Under the pieces are notes generated by a model. The model was not told the origin of the DNA, searched no databases, and saw only the letters and a program-made list of their open reading frames with translations. The position numbers and the translations under genes are program-made. Below are positions 1 to 8,189 of a stretch of 62,238 nucleotides of DNA, in pieces. Origin of the DNA: Acidobacteriota bacterium (GTDB lineage: Bacteria; Acidobacteriota; Vicinamibacteria; Vicinamibacterales; CAVVIG01); assembly GCA_025463215.1 (NCBI GenBank), contig JAOBWF010000246.1, forward strand, positions 1 through 62,238, given 5' to 3'. Numbering within the stretch: position 1 is the first letter of the stretch; each line of letters starts with the position of its first letter.

Positions 1-926
1 GCGGCGAACGCGTCGGCAGCGGCGACCATCGCGATGACGACCGCGAGCGCCGCCGCCACGTTCGCGACGAGGCCGACGAGCACGAGCTCGCCGTAGCCGC
101 CCGCCCACATGTCCCCGGGCACCGCGACGTGCAGCGCGAAGGCGGCGAGCGCCACCATCGGCGTCCAGCCGTCGCGCCGCGCCATCCACAGAAACAGCAC
201 GCCCGGTGCAAGGAACAGGCACACGACCGCGATCCGGTGCACGATCGGGACGGCGAGCCGTCCGGCCGTGGCGGCCCAGATCGCGGCATCCACCCACGCG
301 AAACCGAACGGGTAGAACTCCGCCGGATAGCCGCCCTGGTGGTTCGCCACCCAGCGCAGCGACTCGCCGTGGCGCAGCGATCGGATCAGCGTTTCGGCGC
401 GGGCGACGTGAAACGGGTGATCGAAGGAGGCGAAGGTGTCGGCCACGCCCGCCGCGCGCAACGGCGCGAACAGTCCGATCCGCCACGCCACGAACGCCGC
501 GAGGATCGCGATCGCCAGGACGCACAGACGTGCGGACCGCCGGGAGTCGTCAGCCGGTTCGGGCAGCAGCCGCCCGATCTCGCGCAGCGCCGCCACCCCG
601 CCGCTTCGTGGCGGCTCGGGTGCATCGGTGGCGACCGCCGCCACCACCCACAGCAGCAGGAAGCAGCCGGCGACCGTGACCGCCAGCGCTGACGCGAAGA
701 CGACCGGCAGAAGCGGCGTCGATCCGGTGCGGGCAAGACCGTCCAGTGCCGTCCCCCAGACGAACATCGCCGACCGCACCCGCGTGGTGCCGGCGGGGTC
801 CACGGTCGCGAAGCCGAGCACGGCGATCACCGCCGCGAGCAGCAGCGTCAACGCCAGCGCGACAATGGCTCCCTCGCGGCGGCGCGCCGGCGGCCGCTCA
901 GCGGAAGTACCAATACGGGATGACAT
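1..926 (-). CDS. Polytopic membrane protein, YfhO/PTPS-related (GT-C-like), 3' end outside the window
   Basis: The frame is open from the ATG at 924-926 to the left edge, giving 308 visible residues; the C-terminus is missing. Strongly hydrophobic segments alternate with short polar loops, as in an inner-membrane protein. The motif DHPFHVARAETL near residue 169 followed by HQGGYPAEFYPFG near residue 196 resembles the first large periplasmic loop of the '6-pyruvoyl-tetrahydropterin synthase related' and YfhO-like membrane proteins, which are thought to be lipid-linked sugar transferases of the GT-C fold. Its start overlaps the end of the upstream gene by 29 bases, so it is the last visible gene of a three-gene operon with the two genes to its right. 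The sugar and acceptor cannot be deduced. The family call is from motif resemblance only. Confidence 0.7.
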   Translation of the reverse strand, partial: MSSRIGTSAERPPARRREGAIVALALTLLLAAVIAVLGFATVDPAGTTRVRSAMFVWGTALDGLARTGSTPLLPVVFASALAVTVAGCFLLLWVVAAVATDAPEPPRSGGVAALREIGRLLPEPADDSRRSARLCVLAIAILAAFVAWRIGLFAPLRAAGVADTFASFDHPFHVARAETLIRSLRHGESLRWVANHQGGYPAEFYPFGFAWVDAAIWAATAGRLAVPIVHRIAVVCLFLAPGVLFLWMARRDGWTPMVALAAFALHVAVPGDMWAGGYGELVLVGLVANVAAALAVVIAMVAAADAFA

Positions 927-2211
927 AACTCGTGTAGATCGTGACGTTCACCGCGATGGCGAGAAAGACGACGACCGCTTGCCCGACGTCACGCCAGCGC
1001 GAGGGAATCCAGGCGCGCAGGCCGAGCATCAGCAGGAGCGCGGCGGCGTCCACCATCGGGAAGAAATACCGTGCCTGCGTGAGGACGAACCTGACGCCGA
1101 ACTGCGCCGTCGCCAGGTAGCTCAGGGCGCATGCCGCCGCCAGGACCGCCAGCGCCTCCATTCGCCAGCGGCGCTCGGGCGACCGGTCGCGGTTGCCGCT
1201 CACCGCGACGAGCAGCAGACCGGCGGCGCAGACGGTCCCAGCGACGAAGAGCGCCGCCGTCAGGCCGCCGCCGATGTGGACCAGCCGCCACCCGAACTCG
1301 CCCCACGACTCGATCCAGCGATCGACCATGAATCTGCCGCTGAACAGCAGCTGCAGGAAAGTGGCGTCCTGCCGTGTCAGATCGGGCTGCGTCGCCGCGA
1401 TGGCGCCGAATGCCATCGGATCGCCGTAGGTGCGGATCATGAACCACCACCACGGGCCGATGATCACGGCCGCGACCGCGAGCGCCGCGGCCGTCTGCGT
1501 CACCACGGTCCGGGATCCGCCGCGCCGGCCGGTCCACAGCACCGCCGGGATCAGTGCCAGCGACATCACCGTCGTCCCCTTCGCGAGCAGGGTGGTGCCG
1601 GCGAGCAGGCCGAGCACGATTGCGCGCCTGAGGGTGGCGCCGTCTCTGAGCGCCAGCACCAGCAGATAGAGGATCGTGCTGTACATCGCGATCGCGAGCG
1701 CGTCGTTGTTGACCATCGCCGCCTCGTACGAGACCTGCGGCTGGAATGCGACGACGGTCGGCACCGTCACGGCGAGAAAGGCGTCTCGCGGAAAGAGCGT
1801 CGTCGTGAGCATCCATGCGATCAGCACCGTCGCGGCGCCGAAGGGGATCGACGCGCACCGCAGCACGTACTGAATCGTCTCGGGGCTCGCGCCTGACACC
1901 GCGCGATAGACCGGCGCCATCAGCAGGTAGTAGAGCGGCGGGTGCACCGCGGTGTAGAGCGGCGAATCGTCGCGGCCGCGCCACTCGATCGAGTAGGGCC
2001 GGTACTGGTAGAGGTCCCCGGGCAGCGTGTCGGCCCACAGCGTCGGGATTCGTCGTTCGGTGGCGAGGATTCGGATGCCTTGAAAGTGCGCGACCTCGTC
2101 GTGGCCGGTGAACGGCGGCGAGATGCACGCGATCACGATCTGCTTGGCGACGAACACCGCCAGCAGCCCGACGATGAACCTGCGGACGCCGCGCGGCGGC
2201 CGGTGCGTCAT
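898..2211 (-). CDS. DUF2142/GT-C-like polytopic membrane glycosyltransferase
   Basis: A 437-residue inner-membrane protein with an N-terminal membrane segment (residues 10-30) followed at once by PPFTGHDEVAHFQG (residues 32-45). An acidic DE pair in the first extracytoplasmic loop is the hallmark of GT-C enzymes and of the DUF2142 family, and is expected to bind the polyprenyl-phosphate sugar or its metal. About ten further hydrophobic segments follow, and the protein ends with aromatic residues YWYFR. The ATG shares its A with the TGA of the flavoprotein gene upstream (TGATG), so translation is coupled. The operon context suggests assembly or decoration of a cell-surface glycan. Substrate unknown. 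Confidence 0.75.
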   Translation of the reverse strand: MTHRPPRGVRRFIVGLLAVFVAKQIVIACISPPFTGHDEVAHFQGIRILATERRIPTLWADTLPGDLYQYRPYSIEWRGRDDSPLYTAVHPPLYYLLMAPVYRAVSGASPETIQYVLRCASIPFGAATVLIAWMLTTTLFPRDAFLAVTVPTVVAFQPQVSYEAAMVNNDALAIAMYSTILYLLVLALRDGATLRRAIVLGLLAGTTLLAKGTTVMSLALIPAVLWTGRRGGSRTVVTQTAAALAVAAVIIGPWWWFMIRTYGDPMAFGAIAATQPDLTRQDATFLQLLFSGRFMVDRWIESWGEFGWRLVHIGGGLTAALFVAGTVCAAGLLLVAVSGNRDRSPERRWRMEALAVLAAACALSYLATAQFGVRFVLTQARYFFPMVDAAALLLMLGLRAWIPSRWRDVGQAVVVFLAIAVNVTIYTSYVIPYWYFR

Positions 2212-3695
2212 CAGGCGTTGGAGGCAGCGACGCGCGGCACGCGCTTCACCTCGTGGTATTCCTGCTCCGAGTTGACGCGATCGAGGTCGTGCGATTCGCC
2301 CAGGATGTTCTTCGCCGCAAGCAGCCCGGTTTCGATCGAATGATCGGTGTTGTTGTAGCGGAAGGTGCCGTAGCGGCCGATGATCTGCAGGTTGTCGAAC
2401 GCCGAGATGAACGCCTTCACGGTCGCCAGCGGCGCCTCGTAGCCGAGCACATAGGAAGGATACGCGCGCGGCGCCCGCACCGCAAAGCCGCCGAGCACCT
2501 CTTCCGGTGCGATGAACCGCAGGTCCTTGACCAGGTGCCGGACCGTGCGCTCGACCAGCGCTTCGTCGGTCATCGACCAGATTGCGTCGCCGAACGAACA
2601 GAAGTACTCGGCGACGATCGACGTGTAGTCGTCGCCGGGCACCATCGCCGGACTCCAGTTCTTCGGCTCGTGCAGGCGGCCGAACAGGATATTGCGATCG
2701 TGCACGTAGAGCCAGGTATCCGGGGTGACCTGGCGCCGGCGCAGCATCAGGTTGACCGTAATGATGTTCCGGAAGGTGAGTGCCGTCGCCGCCGCGACCA
2801 CCTCCGGCGGTGCCGGCGGATCCATGATCTCCGCGAGGTAGGTCAGCGGGATCGACGACACGAACTCATCGCCTTCAATCCGCTCCGGGCCGTCGGCGGT
2901 GTTGACGGTAATCGCCGTGACACAGCGGCCCTGGCGGTGGACGCGCACGACCCCCGCGTTCAGGCGCACCGCGTTGCCTCCGGCGCCGATGCCGTCCGCC
3001 ATGCGCTCGGACAGGCGGCCGAAGCCATTGCGCGGGTACATGAAGTTGTCGATCAAGCTGACGACCTTGCCGCGCGACGGAATGATGGCGTCCTTCACTG
3101 CGGTGACGAGCGACATGCCTTTCGACCGCTGCGACACCCAGTCGCCGCTCATCTCGCTGCACGGCAGGCCCCAGACCTTCTCCGAATAGCGCTGGAAGAA
3201 CAGCTGGTACAGCGTCGGCCCGAATTGATCGATGTAGGCGTCCTCCATCGACGCGATCGGCTGCGGCCGCAGCTGGTGCTGAACGCGCGTCCGCAGGTAG
3301 TCGGCCATCGCCCGTGCCGCCGTGACCGGGCCGATCGCGGTCAGCGCATTCGAGATTTTCAGCGGGTAGTCGACATACCGGCCGTCGAAGTAGATCCGGC
3401 TGACGCGATCGACCCACAACAGCTCGTCCGCGACCACCTCGCGAAAGAGGTCGTTCAGCTCGTCGTTCTTCGTGAACCAGCGGTGGCCGCCGATGTCGAA
3501 CTTGAACTCGCCGACCGCAGTGGTGCGGCGAATCGTGCGCGCCAGGCCGCCGACGAACGGCGCCTTTTCCACGACGACCGCGGACGCGCCGGCGCGCGTG
3601 AGCACGTAGGCGGCGCACAGTCCTCCCGGGCCGGCGCCCATCACCACGGTGCGCTTCGCGGTCTGCGCCTGGGCCGGCGATGGCGTCGACGTCAT
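2211..3695 (-). CDS. FAD-dependent oxidoreductase, protoporphyrinogen-oxidase / UDP-galactopyranose-mutase-like
   Basis: A 494-residue soluble flavoprotein. The N-terminal dinucleotide-binding loop GAGPGGLCAAYVL lies near residue 22 and is followed by the acidic ribose-binding end VVVEKAPFVGGLART and the motif FDIGGHRWF, typical of the amine-oxidase / UDP-galactopyranose-mutase superfamily. The C-terminal FAD signature is visible as IGRYGTFRYNNTDHSIETG. I start at the ATG 3693-3695 because the fold begins about 15 residues later; the frame is open further upstream, but that stretch is Arg-rich and lacks family features. It is the first gene of the operon with the two GT-C-like proteins, which suggests it prepares or modifies a sugar or lipid donor. 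Exact substrate unknown. Confidence 0.8.
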   Translation of the reverse strand: MTSTPSPAQAQTAKRTVVMGAGPGGLCAAYVLTRAGASAVVVEKAPFVGGLARTIRRTTAVGEFKFDIGGHRWFTKNDELNDLFREVVADELLWVDRVSRIYFDGRYVDYPLKISNALTAIGPVTAARAMADYLRTRVQHQLRPQPIASMEDAYIDQFGPTLYQLFFQRYSEKVWGLPCSEMSGDWVSQRSKGMSLVTAVKDAIIPSRGKVVSLIDNFMYPRNGFGRLSERMADGIGAGGNAVRLNAGVVRVHRQGRCVTAITVNTADGPERIEGDEFVSSIPLTYLAEIMDPPAPPEVVAAATALTFRNIITVNLMLRRRQVTPDTWLYVHDRNILFGRLHEPKNWSPAMVPGDDYTSIVAEYFCSFGDAIWSMTDEALVERTVRHLVKDLRFIAPEEVLGGFAVRAPRAYPSYVLGYEAPLATVKAFISAFDNLQIIGRYGTFRYNNTDHSIETGLLAAKNILGESHDLDRVNSEQEYHEVKRVPRVAASNA

Positions 3696-3796
3696 GCGCG
3701 GATCACCGTAGCGAATTCGGTCGTCGCGGCGAAACCGCGATCGCCGGCGACCGGGTCGGAGATCTGCGCGATCGGTTGCAGACGATCGCAGCGCAT

Positions 3797-5200
3797 ATGC
3801 ACGACGTCGCACCTGCACGCTTCTCGCCGTCCAGCGCCGCGCCGGCACTCGACGCCACCGCGATCGTGTGCCTGGTGGCGGGAAACACCGTAGGCGGATA
3901 TATTTGTCCGCCCGAGTGGCTGGTGCTCGGGATGTTTCCGCCATTCGTCCTCGGTCTCGTGCTCGTCACCATCCGCTGCGTTGTCTGGCCGCCGCCGTTG
4001 TTATTCCGGACGTGGCGTGCGGCGGCGGCAGAGCCGTCGATCACGTGGCGGCTGACCGCGTTCGTGCTCTTCACACGGGTGGCCGTCCTCGCCGGCGGGC
4101 TCGGGGCCGCGCTGCTCCAGCCCGCTCGCATCGCCGACAGCCCGCGGATCTCGGCGAACCCGGCCGTGTCGCTGCCGGCGCGATGGGACGCGTTCTGGTA
4201 CCTGAGCATCGCGCGCTACGGCTATCGCTGGACCCCCGGCCACGACGAGATGCAGCAGAACATCGCGTTCTTTCCCGCCCATCCCCTGGCGATGCGGATT
4301 GCCGGCGACCTCGTCACGATCCCGGCGAGCCTGCTGCGGGCGCCCGACCTGCTCGGCGGCGGCGACGGACGCGTCATCTGGGGCGGCGTGTTGGCGTCGG
4401 TGCTGTTTTTCGTGCTGGCGCTGTCGCGACTGTACCGACTGGCGGCGGACGACACAGGCAGCGCGGCGGCGGCGACGAGCGCCTGTGTGCTGCTCGCGAC
4501 GTATCCATTTGCGCTGTTCTTCAGCGCGCCGTATTCGGAATCGCTCGCGCTCCTCGCGCTGGTATCACTGGTGCTGGCGTGGCGCACGCACGACACGCGC
4601 GGGGGCGCGCTCTGGGGCGTCGTGCTCGGCCTGTCGCGATCGAACGGATGGTGCGTGGCGGTGGCGCTGTTGGCCGATCGCGTGATGCGCGGCCGGGGCG
4701 CGCCGCGGTGGCGGGGCGCGTGGATCGTGGTCGCGGCGGCGCCACTTGGCGCACTGCTGTACTCGCTCTACGTCTACCATTTGACCGGCCACCTGTTCGC
4801 GTGGGCGACCGCGCAGCACGCGTGGGGCGCTCACCTGCGGCCGCTCGCCTTCGTCACCCGCCGCTGGCATACGCTCGAGGTCCGCGGCTTCCGCTGGTAC
4901 ATACGCCGCGATCCGGCCGACCTGCTGTCGTTCGTCGCCGCGGCGACCATGGCCGTGGCCGCGTGCTGGATGATCGTGCGGCGGCAGTGGCTCTACGGCC
5001 TGGTGATTCTGGCGTATCTTGCGCCGGCGATTGCGATCGACCTGCCGGCCACCGGGCGTCAGACGGCGGTGTTGTTCCCGGCGTTCATCCTGCTCGGCGC
5101 GCGGGTCAAGGGGCGTTGGCTGCTTCCGCTCGCCGTGGTCTTCGCGGCGCTCCAGGCCTGGTTTGCCTGGCGGTTCTTCCTCTGGGAGACGCCGTACTGA
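3797..5200 (+). CDS. PIG-V-like mannosyltransferase family membrane protein
   Basis: A 467-residue polytopic protein transcribed divergently from the flavoprotein operon, with about 100 bp between the starts. The motif WDAFWYLSIARYGYRW followed by NIAFFPAHPL matches the first luminal loop of bacterial homologues of GPI mannosyltransferase II (PIG-V), where the Asp after Trp is the presumed catalytic residue of this GT-C family. Further hydrophobic helices follow to the C-terminus FFLWETPY. The ATG at 3797 is chosen because hydrophobic sequence begins shortly after it; an in-frame start at 3680 would overlap the divergent gene. It probably uses a polyprenyl-phosphate mannose-type donor at the inner membrane. 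Acceptor unknown. Confidence 0.75.
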   Translation: MHDVAPARFSPSSAAPALDATAIVCLVAGNTVGGYICPPEWLVLGMFPPFVLGLVLVTIRCVVWPPPLLFRTWRAAAAEPSITWRLTAFVLFTRVAVLAGGLGAALLQPARIADSPRISANPAVSLPARWDAFWYLSIARYGYRWTPGHDEMQQNIAFFPAHPLAMRIAGDLVTIPASLLRAPDLLGGGDGRVIWGGVLASVLFFVLALSRLYRLAADDTGSAAAATSACVLLATYPFALFFSAPYSESLALLALVSLVLAWRTHDTRGGALWGVVLGLSRSNGWCVAVALLADRVMRGRGAPRWRGAWIVVAAAPLGALLYSLYVYHLTGHLFAWATAQHAWGAHLRPLAFVTRRWHTLEVRGFRWYIRRDPADLLSFVAAATMAVAACWMIVRRQWLYGLVILAYLAPAIAIDLPATGRQTAVLFPAFILLGARVKGRWLLPLAVVFAALQAWFAWRFFLWETPY

Positions 5201-5236
5201 ACGACGAACGGCCCCGTTCCTGCACCACCGCGATCC

Positions 5237-6136
5237 ATGGAACAGCGATCCGATACCGCAGACGTCGAGGACCCGCGCACGCAGGGACCGACGCCGGAGT
5301 TTCCGCAGCGGCCAATCGCGCGGCCTGGCGCCGAGCACGAGATGACCCCCACCGCCGATCATGGCGAGGACTCGTATCGCGGCGCCGATCGGCTCCGCGA
5401 TCGCGTCGCGCTGATTACCGGCGGCGATTCGGGGATTGGCCGCGCGGTGGCGCTCGCCTACGCGCGGGAGGGCGCCGACGTCGTCATCAGCTATCTGCCG
5501 CAGGAGGAGCGCGACGCGGCTGAGACCGAGCGCCTGGTCACGTCCGCCGGCCGGACGGTCGTCAAGGTTCCCGGCGACCTGGTCGACCAGCGCTACTGCG
5601 AACGCCTGGCGCAGGCGGCCTTCGATCGCTTCGGCCGCGTCGACATCCTCGTCAACAACGCGGCGTTTCAATCGACGCACGAGACGATCGAGGAGTTTTC
5701 GACCGCCGAGTTCGACCGTGCCTTCAAGACGAATGTCTACGCGATGTTCTGGCTCTGTCGCGCGGTGCTGCCGCGGATGAGCACGGGCGGAGTGATCATC
5801 AACACCGCGTCGATTCAGGCCTACGATCCGAGCCCCGAACTGTTGCCGTACGCCGCGACCAAGGGCGCCATCGTCAACTTCACGAAAGCCCTTGCCCCGA
5901 CCGCCATGAAGCGCGGCGTCCGCGTGAACGCGGTGGCGCCCGGGCCGGTCTGGACGCCGTTGATTCCGTCGACCATGCCGCCCGAAAAGGTGAAGAGTTT
6001 CGGCGCGGACACGACGTTTGGACGACCGGCGCAGCCGGCCGAGCTCGCGCCACTCTACGTATTCCTCGCCTCGAACGACGCGAGGTTCGTCACCGGCGAG
6101 GTGTTCGGAGCGACCGGCGGCCAGACTCCGTTCTAG
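5237..6136 (+). CDS. SDR-family NAD(P)-dependent oxidoreductase (YghA/YdaD-like)
   Basis: A 299-residue short-chain dehydrogenase. It has the cofactor loop TGGDSGIG (61-68), the NNAA stabilising motif (140-143), the catalytic Ser192, Tyr205 and Lys209 (YAATKGA), and the conserved VNAVAPGPVWTPL segment. The long N-terminal extension with PQRPIARPGAEHEM is typical of the YghA / general-stress-protein-39 subfamily, so the upstream ATG is kept although no strong ribosome-binding site precedes it. The physiological substrate of this subfamily is poorly defined; oxidation or reduction of small aldehydes or alcohols is likely. It converges on the alcohol dehydrogenase gene, with a short hairpin between them. 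Confidence 0.85.
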   Translation: MEQRSDTADVEDPRTQGPTPEFPQRPIARPGAEHEMTPTADHGEDSYRGADRLRDRVALITGGDSGIGRAVALAYAREGADVVISYLPQEERDAAETERLVTSAGRTVVKVPGDLVDQRYCERLAQAAFDRFGRVDILVNNAAFQSTHETIEEFSTAEFDRAFKTNVYAMFWLCRAVLPRMSTGGVIINTASIQAYDPSPELLPYAATKGAIVNFTKALAPTAMKRGVRVNAVAPGPVWTPLIPSTMPPEKVKSFGADTTFGRPAQPAELAPLYVFLASNDARFVTGEVFGATGGQTPF

Positions 6137-6149
6137 CGGCCGAGCCGCT
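6135..6149. terminator. Short GC hairpin between convergent genes
   Basis: AGCGGC and GCCGCT form a perfect six-base stem with loop CGA, starting inside the TAG stop codon of the SDR gene. No T-run follows on either strand, so a terminator role is only suggested by its position between two convergent genes. Confidence 0.35.
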
Positions 6150-6175
6150 GCTCGCCGGTTGAGCCGACGCTTCGA

Positions 6176-7348
6176 TCAGGTCGTCAGCACGACCTTTTCG
6201 CAGTTGTCTTCCTTGTTCAGGAAGATGTCGTAGCCCTTGGCGGCGTCGGCCAGCCGCATGCGGTGTGTGATCACGACCGACGGGTCGATCTCGCCGTTTT
6301 CGATCCGTTTGAGCAGCGGGCGCATGTAGCGGTGGACGTGGCACTGGCCGCTCTTGATCGTCAGCGACCGGTTCATGATCGTGCCCATCGGAAACTTGTC
6401 GATCACGCCGCCGTAGACCCCGATCACCGAGACCGTGCCGCCGTTGCGGCAGGCCATGATCGCTTCGCGCAGCGCGATCGGGCGATCGGACTCCATCGCC
6501 AGGGCCTGTTTGGTGCGGTCGTACGCGTATTCGAGCCCGTGGGTGTGCGCCTCGAGGCCGACCGCGTCGATGCACGCATCGGGACCGCGGCCGGCAGTCA
6601 TGTCGGTGAGGGTCTCGAGCACGCTCTCGACCTGTTCGTAGTTCACCGTTTCGGCGCCGCACTTCGTCCGCGCCATCTCCAGCCGGTAGTCGAACCGATC
6701 GATCGCGATCACCCGCTCGGCGCCGAGGAGATACGCACTCTTGATCGCGAACAGCCCGACCGGGCCGCATCCCCAGATCGCGATGGTGTCGCCCGGCTGA
6801 ATGTTGCACATCTCGGCGGCCATATAGCCGGTCGGCAGGATGTCGGACAGGAACAGCACCTGCTCGTCGGCGAACCCGTTCTCGATCTTGAGCGGGCCGA
6901 CGTCGGCAAACGGCACGCGCGCGTATTCCGCCTGGCCTCCGGCGAAGCCGCCGGTGAGGTGCGAATAGCCGAAGGCGCCCGAGGCGGCGTGCCCCATCAT
7001 CTTCTCGGCGAGCGCGGCATTCGGGTTCGAGTTTTCGCACAGCGACCAGTTGTCGTGGCGGCACTGCCAGCAGTTGCCGCACGCGATCGTGAACGGAACG
7101 ACGACGCGATCCCCGACCTTGAGCTGTTTCACCGACCGGCCGACCTCCACGACCTCCCCCATGAATTCATGGCCGAGGACGTCGCCGCTCTTCATCGTCG
7201 GGATGAACCCGTTATAGAGGTGCAGGTCGGAGCCGCAGATCGCGGTCGACGTGATCCGGACGATCGCGTCGCTCTGATTCAGGATCTGCGGGTCGGGGAC
7301 GTCGCGCACCTCGACCGACTTCTTGCCCATCCAGCACGTGGCCTTCAT
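6176..7348 (-). CDS. Zinc-dependent alcohol dehydrogenase (formaldehyde-dehydrogenase-like MDR)
   Basis: A 390-residue medium-chain dehydrogenase. Catalytic zinc ligands are Cys38 (AICGSDLH), His60 and Glu61 (GHEFMGEV). The structural zinc lobe is Cys90, Cys93, Cys96 and Cys104. The nucleotide-binding loop is GCGPVGLFA. The insert after the structural zinc and the overall length place it with the glutathione-independent formaldehyde dehydrogenase-like subgroup often annotated as threonine or glutathione-dependent dehydrogenases. The start codon has a good GGAGGTG box and overlaps the stop of the SRPBCC gene by four bases (ATGA), so the two are translated as a unit. It probably detoxifies short aldehydes or alcohols in the cytoplasm. 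Confidence 0.88.
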   Translation of the reverse strand: MKATCWMGKKSVEVRDVPDPQILNQSDAIVRITSTAICGSDLHLYNGFIPTMKSGDVLGHEFMGEVVEVGRSVKQLKVGDRVVVPFTIACGNCWQCRHDNWSLCENSNPNAALAEKMMGHAASGAFGYSHLTGGFAGGQAEYARVPFADVGPLKIENGFADEQVLFLSDILPTGYMAAEMCNIQPGDTIAIWGCGPVGLFAIKSAYLLGAERVIAIDRFDYRLEMARTKCGAETVNYEQVESVLETLTDMTAGRGPDACIDAVGLEAHTHGLEYAYDRTKQALAMESDRPIALREAIMACRNGGTVSVIGVYGGVIDKFPMGTIMNRSLTIKSGQCHVHRYMRPLLKRIENGEIDPSVVITHRMRLADAAKGYDIFLNKEDNCEKVVLTT

Positions 7349-7872
7349 CGCGGCACCTCCGCATCCGGCGCCTGCGCTGGACGCTGTTTCGACGCGCCCT
7401 GACCGGCCCCCTCGAGGCTGCCGTCCGAGCGCACCACCTCACCGGTCTCCATCACCTGCTTGAAGCGCCGCAAATCGTCGCGCAGCTGCTGCGTCGGTTC
7501 CTCGCCGAACAGTGTGGCGATCAGCGCGCCGGCGCGGCCGCCAGGCGCGTCGTATTGAAGATCGACGTGCACCTCGGTCCCGCGATCGGCCGGCGCCTTG
7601 GTGAATCGCACGGATCCCTCGTGCCGGATGTCACTGCCTTCGACCGAGCTCCAGAAGATGACGTCGTTCGGCCGCTCCTCGGTGACTTCGGCGTCCCACT
7701 CGACGGTCGTTCCAGCGGGTCCTGACACGGTCCAGTGCGTGCGCCGGTCGCCGGTCGGGACGACGCTCTGGACGTGCGTCATGAATCGCGGCAGGTTCGT
7801 GAAGTCGCGCCAGAACTGATAGACGTCGGCAGCCGGGCGGTTGATGGTCACGCTCTTGGTCACGTGCAACAT
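7345..7872 (-). CDS. SRPBCC-family (polyketide cyclase/START-like) protein
   Basis: A 175-residue soluble protein. Residues 1-145 follow the SRPBCC pattern: beta strand ([13 protein letters not shown]), the helix pair [19 protein letters not shown], antiparallel strands, then a long C-terminal helix ([20 protein letters not shown]). The tail after residue 150 is Gly/Gln/Ala rich and probably disordered. The ATG at 7870-7872 has an AGGAG box seven bases upstream. It is coupled to the alcohol dehydrogenase gene, a pairing I associate with many soil bacteria. Such proteins bind hydrophobic ligands; no catalytic residue can be assigned. Confidence 0.82.
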   Translation of the reverse strand: MLHVTKSVTINRPAADVYQFWRDFTNLPRFMTHVQSVVPTGDRRTHWTVSGPAGTTVEWDAEVTEERPNDVIFWSSVEGSDIRHEGSVRFTKAPADRGTEVHVDLQYDAPGGRAGALIATLFGEEPTQQLRDDLRRFKQVMETGEVVRSDGSLEGAGQGASKQRPAQAPDAEVPR

Positions 7873-8189
7873 GGCGTCTCCTGTGATGACCTTGTCTGGG
7901 AGGGAGGATGTCTGCCAACCAGCAAGCCGCGATCCTTGCCGGACAGCCCTCCTTGCAGGCGACGACCCGGGCACGTGCAACGGTTGGGTCTGGATTGACG
8001 ACGCTGCATGACAACTGATGGGTCGCAGGCGCGCGCCGCGGAGACCCTTGTCGCGGCATCCGCCCGCGCCGCCGGCGGACGTGCTCTTGCACTCGAGCCT
8101 CAGGCGAGGGCCGCGCGACTGCGCGTCGCGCTGCGTCCGACAGGAGGTGTCTGCGTGGAAGCTGTGGTGTATGACGATAGGGCGATCGG
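7873..8189. other. Divergent intergenic region
   Basis: These 317 bases separate the SRPBCC/alcohol dehydrogenase operon from the ThDP enzyme and must hold both promoters. I see no convincing -35/-10 pair. A 61-codon frame (8008-8193) ends in an ATGA overlap with the next gene, but its Ala/Arg composition gives no sign of a folded protein and I do not call it. Confidence 0.4.

Noticed and set aside
2253..3893. 546-codon forward frame opposite the flavoprotein gene
   Set aside because: Antisense shadow; no recognisable motif and a composition typical of reversed coding DNA.
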